Assembly: GCA_019802505.1 (NCBI GenBank)
Contig: JAFMOC010000373.1
Coordinates: 297,501-361,500, forward strand
Direction of reading: 5' to 3'
DNA length: 64,000 nucleotides
Source: Corydoras sp. C115
Taxonomy: Eukaryota; Chordata; Actinopteri; Siluriformes; Callichthyidae
Positions 55,948 through 64,000 of this stretch are shown here, piece after piece (position 1 is the first letter of the stretch; each line of letters starts with the position of its first letter). A model generated the notes under the pieces. The model was not told where the DNA came from, did no database searches, and was given only the letters and a program-made list of their open reading frames with translations. Both the position numbers and the translations under genes were made by a program.

Positions 55948-56580
55948 ACATAAACATTTGGGCGGCATGGTGGCTTAGTGGTTAGCATGTTCTCCTCTCA
56001 GCACTAGGGATTTCAGGTTCGAATCTCCATCTGGGTGGAGTTTCCATGTTCTCCCCGTGTCCGCGTGGGTTTCCTCCAGGTTCTCCGGTTTCCTCCCACA
56101 GTCCAAAAACATGGATCAAGGTGTGAGTGTGTGCCCAGTGATAGATTGGCATCCTGTCCTGAGTGAATCTGCCCAGCGCCGAAACGTTCTCCCCTGGATG
56201 GGCATGAGGAACCCCCCCGCGACCCTAATAGAGGATAAAGCAGAAGATAATTGATGGGATGGACAAACATATGGGCGACATGGTGGCTTAGTGGTTAGAA
56301 TGTTCTCCTTTCAGCACTAGGGATTCCCAATTGGAATCCCAATCTGGGTGGAGTTTCCATGTTCTCCCCGTGTCCGGGTTCTCCGGTTTCCTCCCACAGT
56401 CCAAAAACATGGCTCAAGCCCAATTGAATTCTCCAAATTGCCCCATATAGAGTGTGTCTGTGTGAGTGAGTGTCTATGCTTCCCAGCACCCGAAACCCGA
56501 CACGCCCCCCCCCCCCCCCCTCCACCCGCGACCCTACTATAGGATAAAGCGGAAGACAATGGATGGATGGATGGACCTCA
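55948..56580 (+). repeat. SINE dimer with similar linker
   Basis: Unit 1 starts at 55960 and unit 2 at 56272. ACATAAACATTTGGGCGGCA precedes unit 1 and ACAAACATATGGGCGACA precedes unit 2, suggesting a decayed TSD-linked dimer. In unit 1 the CAATTGAATTCTCC to GTCTGTGTGAG segment is deleted. Confidence 0.82.
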
Positions 56581-57239
56581 ACCATGATTTGTTTCGCTAA
56601 ACCAATCCCCGGCCCTCGGTCTACCAACTGGATCGGATTAAGCACCAATGGCTGGAAAGACAGCGCAGACCCCAGATGACCTGTGCGACGGAATCCTTAT
56701 CTCTTAAGAGGACAGCCTAGCTTGGCCGCGGAACCCAAGTCATGCATCTATCAGGCCACATTTGCATTAGGGCTCTATATGATATGACAGGAGCTTGCCC
56801 GCAGTTTGAGCTTCACAAAGCCCCGCATTGAAAAGAGTCATCCGGGCTGCTTAGTGTCACGCTGCTACCTCCCTGACAAGGCTTTGTTAAAAAGGAAGCC
56901 TGCCAGTCTCGTTTAGCCATTAAGAGCACACACACGGGCCGCAAAACGCCCCCGTCTGACAGCATGTTTTAAATAATCTGATTTTATTAATGAGTCCAGA
57001 CTTTGGCCACAGTCACGGTTATATGGTTATATACGCGGGGTAATGAGGATGTGCTCCCTCGCACACATCGCATTCCCCCAGATATAGGGGGGCTGATAAG
57101 TTGTGGCAGTCTTAGCCATGGCCGAATCACTTTTAACCCCTTTAGAACTCGTTAGATTAACCCGTCTGCCACATATAATATAACGTGCAGAACGCCATTG
57201 TTGGCAAACGTAGCTGGACTGAGACTATACAATGTACCA
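56581..57239. other. Unassigned sequence
   Basis: SINE-free and single-copy-looking. Nothing recognised. Confidence 0.3.
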
Positions 57240-57545
57240 AATGAGTTCTCCAAATTGCCCCATATAGAGTGTGTCTGTGTGAGTAAGTGTGTCCATTGAT
57301 AGATGGCGTCCTGTCCTGGGTGTATCTGCCCAGCGGCCGAAACGTTCTCCCCTGGATGGGCATGGGCATGGGGAACCCCCCCCGTGACCCTAGTAATTGC
57401 CCCATATAGAGGGTGTCTTCGTGAGTGAGTGTGCCCAGTGATAGATTGGTAGATCTGCCCAGCGCCCAAACGTTCTCCCCTGGATGGGCATAAGGAACCC
57501 CCCCACCCTAGTAGAGGTTAAAGCGGAAGATAATGGATGGGATAG
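57240..57545 (+). repeat. V-SINE-like internal dimer, headless
   Basis: Two 3' halves in tandem (57240-57394 and 57395-57545) joined as GACCCTAGT/AATTGCCCC. A CATGGG doubling lies near 57360. Confidence 0.87.
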
Positions 57546-57566
57546 ATGGATGGATTATCAACAGGG

Positions 57567-57840
57567 GCGGCATGGTGGCTTAGTGGTTTAACATGTTCTC
57601 CTCTCAGCGCTAGGGATTCCAGGTTCGAATCCCAATCTGGGTGGAGTTTCCATGTCCTCCCCGTGTCCATGGAGCCAAAACCATGGATCGAGGTCAAATG
57701 AATTCTCCAAGTTGCCCCATATAGAGTGTATCTGTGTGAGTGAGTGGCTGTGAGCCCTGTCCTGGGTGTATCTACCCACCGCCCGAAACGTTCTCACCTG
57801 GATGGGCATGGGGAACCCCCACCCCCCCCACCCCGCGACC
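57567..57840 (+). repeat. V-SINE-like copy with core deletion
   Basis: Full head. The core jumps from CCGTGTCCATGG to AGCCAAAACCATGG. It stops at CCCGCGACCC. Confidence 0.88.
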
Positions 57841-58499
57841 CATATCTCAGGTGTTGCTACATTTCATAACGTCCACAGAGAGGCAAATCATCCTCTCGTC
57901 TCTGATGTGCAGCGCAGACATGATGTAGTTGGTTTAGTGGGTTTATGCAAATGAACAACACAACCGGGCTAATGGGATGTTCAGTCCAAATGAGATCTCT
58001 CAAGGGTTTGGATATTATTTTAAAGCTTAATTGCTCTCGATGAAGCGTTATTACAGTTCCGCTTGACGGAGTCAACATTAATGGGAACTCAGACAGGGCA
58101 ATTTCCCCGCTCCTGAAATAGCAGTGCATCAGTCTGTCTGTTGCCGCTTCATTTGGGCTACGAGTTGGGAAGCTGTGGCCTGACTTCGGGGAACTGTCTG
58201 CTCCCATATTGATCGGAGAAACAGGAGAACCCTGACAAGTTCTACTGCAGACACCAACCCTGACCAAAAATTGGAGCCTCCTCACTTTGGAGTTCTGTTA
58301 CAGGGTACCGTGTGGTACGGCATACTAACGTTACCATTACGGTTTGTGGTCATAAATATATGGACACCCCGCCTAATCATCTTGTGCATAATAATCTTTT
58401 TTAATTAGTACTTTCATTATTATTAATTATTAGCGGAGTGGTTTATTGATGGGGATATTTAACTACATATCCAATATAAAACAATTGCCCATGCAAACA
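57841..58499. other. Unassigned sequence with an octamer motif
   Basis: ATGCAAAT at 57945-57952. GTCATAAATATATGGACACC near 58348 resembles a DNA-transposon end but is too short to call. Confidence 0.35.
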
Positions 58500-58752
58500 A
58501 GGGTTGCAGGGAGGGTTTCCCATGTCCATCCAGGGGAGAACGTTTCGGGTGCTGGGCAGATACTCCCAGGACAGGGCGCCAATCTATTTCTGGACACACA
58601 CTTACTCACACCCACACACTCTATATGGGGCAATTTGGAGAATTTAATTGAACTTGATCCATGTTTTTGGACTGTGGGAGGAAACTGGAGAACCCGGAGG
58701 AAACCCACGTGGACACGGGGAGAACATGGAACCTCCACCAAGATTGGGATTG
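58500..58752 (-). repeat. V-SINE-like copy, ends missing
   Basis: GGGTTGCAGGGAGGGTTTCC to CACCAAGATTGGGATT. Confidence 0.88.
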
Positions 58753-58774
58753 CCAGTTCTCCTTTTTTATGGTC

Positions 58775-59270
58775 TACGTTGCCCCTATATAGCGTGGGTT
58801 AGTAAGGGTGTGTGTCCAGTGTCCTGTCCTGGGTGTGACTGCCCAGAGCCCGAAATGTTCTCCACTGGATGGGCATGGGGAACCCCCCCCTAGCCAAACC
58901 CTTTTTGCTTTTTGATTGGGCGTCATGGTGGTTAGCATGTTCTTCTCTCAGCGCTTGGGATTCAGGTTCGAATCCCCATCTGGGTGGAGTTTCCATGTTC
59001 TCCCCGTGTCCACGTGGGTTTCCTCCGGGTTCTCCGGTTTCCTCCCACTGTCCAAAAAACATGGATTAAGGTCAATTGAATTCTCCAAATTGCCCCATAT
59101 AGAGTGTGTCTGTGTGAGTGAGTGTGTCTAGCAATGGATTGGCACCCTGTCCTGGGTGTATCTGCCCAGCGCCCGAAACATTCTCCCCTGGATGGGCATG
59201 GGGAACCGCCTCACGACCCTAGTGGATAGAGGATGAAGAGGATAAAGTGGCAGATAATGGATGGATGTTT
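58775..59270 (+). repeat. V-SINE-like fragment plus full copy
   Basis: A 3' piece (58775-58893) from TTGCCCCTATATAGCG to AACCCCCCCC is followed by a copy (58918-59270) with a shortened A box (GTCATGGTGGTTAGC). Confidence 0.87.
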
Positions 59271-59605
59271 GCTCAGACTATCAAACCAAACCTTTAAAAT
59301 GAGTTCGCTGACATTGTAGACGCTCCGAGACTAAACATTTGTACAAGCTCACAGTGAGAACCCTAAAGTGATGCGCTGAAAGGAATCAAATGCATGTATC
59401 TTGACGTTCTTATTGTCTTGCTGCAAAGTGTGATGGATCCTCCACATAGCACGCCGAGATCCGTCTTCCCTCAAAAGTGTCAAAGCCGTGTACATCACAT
59501 ATCACATGTGTTCTTAATAAATAGCTGAGGTTTTTTTTTTTGGGGTCGGCCCATTTGTCTGCATTTCCAAATCCGTCTCATTGCTCCGCTGTTATTTTCA
59601 CAGTC
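59271..59605. other. Unassigned sequence
   Basis: Single-copy-looking. Nothing recognised. Confidence 0.3.
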
Positions 59606-59790
59606 CACAGACTGGTGGCCATGTAATGCCGGGCAGCAGGCATTTTCCAACCGGCGTGCCAAATACTTTAGGTGGAATCCAATCGTCCTTCAGTCATCTT
59701 CAGCGGAGAAGAACTCTAAAAACAGACCAAAGAAACCGACGGTAACTTCAGTAGGGCTGAGGCTGTGGTAATACCCCGAGTCCATCCATC
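59606..59790 (+). repeat. Second duplicated unique segment, copy 1
   Basis: Matches 60738-60880: AGACTGGTGGCCATGTAAT, TCAGTCATCTTCAGCGGAGA, GAACTCTA.AACAGAC and CCCCGAGTCCATCCAT. This copy keeps about 40 bp (GCCGGGCAGCAGGCATTTTC) that copy 2 lacks. Confidence 0.87.
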
Positions 59791-60185
59791 CATCCATCCA
59801 TCCATCCATCCATCCATCCATTCCACTTTATCCTCTACTAGGGTCATGGGGGGGGGGGGGGGGGTTCTCCATGCCCATCCAAGGGAGAACGTTTCGGAAG
59901 ATACACCCAGGACAAGGCAATGATCTGCCAATACATTGCTGGACGCACTGACACACACAAACACACTCTATATGGGGCAATTTGGAGAATTCACTTCACC
60001 TTGATCCAAGTTTTTGGACTGTGGGAGCAAACCGGAGAGCCCAAAGGAAACCCACATGGACAAGGTGAATTTGAATTTCCCCATTGTGGGATTAATGAAG
60101 TATATCAATCAATCAAAACATGGAAACTCCACCCAGATTGGGATTCGAACCTGGATCCCCAGTGCGGAGAGACGAACGTGCTAAC
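59783..60185 (-). repeat. V-SINE-like copy interrupted by a LINE-type tail
   Basis: (ATCC)n tail at 59783-59820, G-run 59848-59864. The body is interrupted at about 60062-60118 and the head follows. GGCGCTGGGC is lost near 59898. Confidence 0.85.
60062..60118 (+). mobile_element. Short retroelement 3' end
   Basis: AAGGTGAATTTGAATTTCCC, TGTGGGATTAATGAAGTATA and a (TCAA)n end. It resembles the common teleost LINE terminus (from recall), extremely 5'-truncated. Confidence 0.65.
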
Positions 60186-60523
60186 CATCCATCTATCCAT
60201 TCATTATCTTCCGCTTTATCCTCTATTAGGGTCGCGGTGGGGTTCCCCATGCCCATCCAGGGGAGAACGTTTCAGGCGCTGGGCAGATACACCCACAACA
60301 GGACACCAATCTATCACTGGGCACACACTCACTCACACAGACACACTCTATATGGGGCAATTTGGAGAATTCAATTGACCTTGATGCATGTTTTTGGACT
60401 GTGGGAGGGAAACCGGAAGAAACCCACGCGGAGACGGGGAGAACATGGAAACTCCACCAAGATTGGGATTCCAACCTGGAATCCCTAATGCTGAGAGGAG
60501 AACATACTAACCACTACGCCATA
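60186..60523 (-). repeat. V-SINE-like copy, full length
   Basis: Tail ATCCATCTATCCATTC, head end AACCACTACGCC. Part of the core (GAGAACCCGGAG) is missing. Confidence 0.9.
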
Positions 60524-60617
60524 ATAAGGTATTATATATTGAATAAATAAATACCATATGCATCTGAAAAGTTAGGGCAATTACAGATGTCCTTTGTTTT
60601 TAGCCACTGTAGGTTCC

Positions 60618-60735
60618 GTCCATCCATTATCTTCCGTCCATCCATTATCTTCTTACTAGGGTGGCAGGGGGGTTCCCCATGCCCATCCAGGGGAGAACAT
60701 TTCATGCGCTGTGCAGACACATCCCAGATACACAC
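60618..60735 (-). repeat. V-SINE-like 3' fragment with doubled tail
   Basis: CCATCCATTATCTTCCGT occurs twice in a row before TACTAGGGTGG. The fragment ends where the duplicated unique segment begins. Confidence 0.87.
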
Positions 60736-60737
60736 CC

Positions 60738-60880
60738 CAGACTGGTGGCCATGTAATACTTTCCATCCAATCCAATCGTCCCTCAGTCATCTTCAGCGGA
60801 GACGAACTCTAGAACAGACAAAAAGAACCCGCCGGTCCCTTCAGAAGTGCTGAGGCAGTGGTAACACCCCGAGTCCATCC
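60738..60880 (+). repeat. Second duplicated unique segment, copy 2
   Basis: Partner of 59606-59790, 1.13 kb away in the same orientation, with ~40 bp deleted after CATGTAAT. Confidence 0.87.
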
Positions 60881-61787
60881 ATAATTTAGACCGTATAGGT
60901 CTTTACTGTCAGTAAAACTGAACCGAATCCAACGATCGGCGCCTCATTTGAGAGGCGGTATGATTAAAGTTTCATTAGTAGACAACATGTTATAAATACT
61001 GCAGACGGCGGCCTGAAACGTTCCCCATGCGTTATTATCCCCCATGCCTAATGCCCCACCAATGGCATGATATTTGGGCAATAAGTCGCGTCTTGATTAG
61101 TTGTGTACTCGCGTCGGTCCCTCTCTGGAAGTGATGCATGAGCCGGGCGGCGTTCCTTCCTGCAGGTCTTGCTTGGGAGAGATAAATAGCTCCAGACTTG
61201 CTTTAATAATCTCACAGTGGGAGTGCTGCAGCTGATGGGCATCCTCCTCCCACTCTATGGCACTCTCACTCTCCGGGAAGCGAGCTCACTATTTTTCCCC
61301 CCCCAGGTCTGCCACCCTTAATGGCTCCGGAGACGATTTGAAACATAGTGTTGATCTAAAAGCTGGTTATGAGCGCAGTTCCATTCATCCATTCATCTTA
61401 ACGCTGATTATTCCTCCGACTCAGGCTACATTTATGTTACATTCCAATAAATATATAGCATCTCGCGCCCGCCCGACGCGTCCCGGCCCACTAAAAGCAC
61501 ACCATCGGATATATAGACAACAGTCTAAGTCCAATTTGTAATTAATGTCCCAGTAAACAGCTTTAGTGCAGAGACAATTCATGCAAGAAGTAAAAAAAAA
61601 AGGATTTCCAACACATTACGACCACCATAAAGCAGCCATTAGAAATGTGTTAACCAATCACCTTCGACATAAAAGCTACATATCGTTTCGTATTCGTTAG
61701 CGGCACCATTATTAACTCAGTCACGCCAAAATATCAAATAGAAACTTGAAAACTGTAGGTTTTCATGCTTATGCTATTTATTTATTC
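60881..61787. other. 0.9-kb SINE-free unassigned sequence
   Basis: Nothing recognised. AT-rich toward the array at its right. Confidence 0.35.
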
Positions 61788-63520
61788 CATATATTATACA
61801 GCAAGGCATGGTGGATAAATGGTTGGCATGTTCTCTCAGTGCTAGGGATTCCAGGTTCGAATCCCCATTTGGGTGGAGTTTCCATGTCCTCCCTGTGTCC
61901 GCGTGGGTTTCCTCCGGGTTCTCCGGTTTCCTCCCACAGTCCAAAAACATGGATCAAGTCAATTGAGTTCTCCAAATTGCCCCATATAGAGTGTGTCTGT
62001 GTGAGTGAGTGTGTGTCCAGTGATAGCTTGGCGCCCTGTCCTGGGTGTATCTGCCCAGCACCCGAAACGTTCCTCCCTGGATGGACATGGGGAACCCCCC
62101 CGCGACCCTAATAGAGGATAAAGTGGAAGATAATGGATGGAATATATTATACAGGGCAGCACATGGCTTAGTGGTTGGCATGTTCTCCTCTCAGTGCTAG
62201 GGATTCCAGGTTCGAATCCCAATCTGGGTGGAGCTTCCATATTCTCCCCGTGTCCACGTGGGTTTCCTCCGGGTTCTCCGGTTTGCTCCCACAGTCCAAA
62301 AACATGGATCAAGTCAATTGAGTTCTCCAAATTGCCCCATATAGAGTGTGTCTGTGTGAGTGAGTGTGTGTCCAGTGATAGATTGGCGCCCTGTCCTGGG
62401 TGTATCTGCCCAGCACCCGAAACGTTCCTCCCTGGATGGGCATGGGGAACCCCCCCGCGACCCTAATAGAGGATAAAGTGGAAGATAATGGATGGAATAT
62501 ATTATACAGGGCAGCACATGGCTTAGTGGTTGGCATGTTCTCCTCTCAGTGCTAGGGATTCCAGGTTCGAATCCCAATCTGGGTGGAGCTTCCATGTTCT
62601 CCCCGTGTCCACGTGGGTTTCCTCCGGGTTCTCTGGTTTGCTCCCACAGTCCAAAAACATGGACCAAGGTCAATTGAATTCCCCAAATTGCCCCATATGA
62701 AGTGTGTCTGTGTGAGTAAGTGTGTGTCCAGTGATAGATTGGCGCCCTGTCCTGGGTGCGTCTGCCCAGCACCCGAAACGTTCCTCCCTGGATGGGCATG
62801 GGGAACCCCCCTGCGACCCTAATAGAGGATAAAGTGGAAGATAATGGATGGAATATATTATACAGGGCAGCACATGGCTTAGTGGTTGGCATGTTCTCCT
62901 CGCAGTGATAGGGATTCCAGGTTCGAATCCCCATTTGGGTGAAGTTTCCATGTCCTCCCTGTGTCCGCGTGGGTTTCCTCGGGTTCTCTGTTTTTGCTCC
63001 CACAGTCCAAAAACATGGACCAAGGTCAATTGAATTCCCCAAATTGCCCCATATAGAGTGTGTCTGTGTGAGTGAGTGTGTGTCCAGTGATAGATTGGCG
63101 TCTTGTCCTGGGTGTATCTGCCCAGCACCCGAAAAGTTCTCCCCTGGATGGGCATGGGAACCCCCCCACGACTCTAGCAGAGGTTAAAGCGGAAGATAAT
63201 GGATGGAATATATTATACAGGATGGCACGTGGCTTAGTGGTTGGCATGTTCTCCTCGCACTGCTGGGGATTCCAGGTTCGAATCCCAATCTGGGTGTAGT
63301 TTCCATGTTAACCCCGTGTCCGTGTGGGTTTCCCCAATCCAAAAACTTGGATTCAAGGTGACTTGAATGCTTCAAATTGCCCCATATAGAGTGTGTTTGT
63401 GTGAGTGAGTGTATGCCCAGTGATAGATTGGTGCCCTGTCCTGGGTGTATCTGCCCCCCCCCCCCCCCGACCCTAGTAGAGGATTAAGCAGAAGATAATA
63501 GATGGATTTATGAATGAATG
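61788..63520 (+). repeat. Five-unit TSD-linked SINE array
   Basis: ATATATTATACAG ends at 61801, 62154, 62509, 62865 and 63220, giving periods of 353, 355, 356 and 355 bp. Each period is one V-SINE-like unit plus this spacer. Units 2 and 3 are almost identical, including GGCAGCACATGGCTTAGTGG and a GAGCTTCCAT variant of the core. Units 1 and 5 are more divergent, and unit 5 ends in a 15-base C-run and GATAATAGATGG. All five share the ATGGATGG to spacer junction. Confidence 0.95.
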
Positions 63521-64000
63521 AATAATACCAGTGGTCCAAAATATGTACAAAGTTTATGGGGGTTGGCATGTTCTCCTCATATTAATTGGATGTTCAGTTT
63601 GCTTTCAGTCCTCTCTTTAGTCGTTCCATTGAAAGTGACTGCTTTAAATTGCCCCATTCGTTGCTTGTGGATTAATATGCGGCTTGTTGTCATGCACTGA
63701 CATTAGACGGTGTTTACTGACAGATGACTGAAGCCTGTTTTCCACACACCTCGTTTCCATTTTGATTTCAAATGGATTTAACGATGTCCCAATTCCGCTG
63801 CGAGTCCTACTCCGTAATTGAAGGTCAGCTCTAATAATCACACAGCATTCGAATAATAGTTCAATTGATTTCTATTGTAAAAATGTATTACATTTTCAAT
63901 TTCATGTCATCTCGGAGCTATTACCCGACCCTACTATATAAAGGCCGTCACGCCAGACAATCATTTCTACACATTTCTTTATATTGAGGAAGGAAATAAA
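63521..64000. other. Unassigned right edge
   Basis: Small SINE-like scraps only (GGTTGGCATGTTCTCCTC at about 63564 and TTTAAATTGCCCCAT near 63643). No gene seen. Confidence 0.4.

Noticed and set aside
62314..63042. 242-residue minus-strand open frame through the SINE array
   Set aside because: It is made entirely of SINE 3' part, core and head in reverse. The same peptide pieces appear in every SINE copy in several frames, there is no start context, and no family signature.

Overview
This window looks like repeat-dominated, non-coding DNA from a teleost (ray-finned) fish. The evidence is a very dense population of tRNA-headed V-SINE-like retroposons, a broken Tc1-like transposon of the kind common in fish, two other tRNA-derived SINE families also typical of teleosts, and long CA/GT and TA microsatellites. 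I cannot name the species or order. I found no host protein-coding gene, rRNA or functional tRNA that I can support. The only recognisable protein-coding remnant is a broken Tc1-like transposase.

Layout. 1-2.0 kb: a SINE head, two CA/GT tracts and three SINE units. 2.7-4.3 kb: a terminal-inverted-repeat element carrying a 174-bp tandem array, plus a truncated sister copy. 5.1-6.5 kb: a SINE split by a second retroposon, a local duplication and an AT palindrome. 7.3-9.8 kb: a head-to-tail SINE array and a SINE inserted into a SINE. 10.5-11.8 kb: MITE-like DNA with ~100-bp inverted ends. 12.1-16.3 kb: SINEs. 16.3-17.9 kb: the Tc1-like element, itself inside a SINE. 18-31 kb: SINEs, a 230-bp inverted repeat (19.6-20.4 kb), and a duplicated unique segment (24.85 and 26.02 kb). 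31-41.5 kb: SINEs among long TA and CA tracts. 41.5-43.5 and 46.9-49.4 kb: the largest SINE-poor islands, the second holding a 242-bp tandem repeat. 49.4-61 kb: SINEs, a hairpin of a second SINE family (53.7 kb) and another duplicated unique segment (59.6 and 60.7 kb). 61.8-63.5 kb: a five-unit tandem SINE array.

The main theme is one SINE family. Adding my coordinates gives about 25 kb, or about 38% of the window, in roughly 80 pieces on both strands. Beyond dispersed insertion, the family shows several second-order behaviours. It forms tandem arrays in which each unit is separated by what looks like the original target-site duplication. It forms dimers with recurring internal junctions and inverted pairs that would fold into long hairpins. 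It nests in, and is interrupted by, other elements, and its 5' heads often lie next to TA tracts. The strongest candidate for something undescribed is this route from a SINE to a satellite-like array. The TIR element that carries 174-bp repeats comes second.
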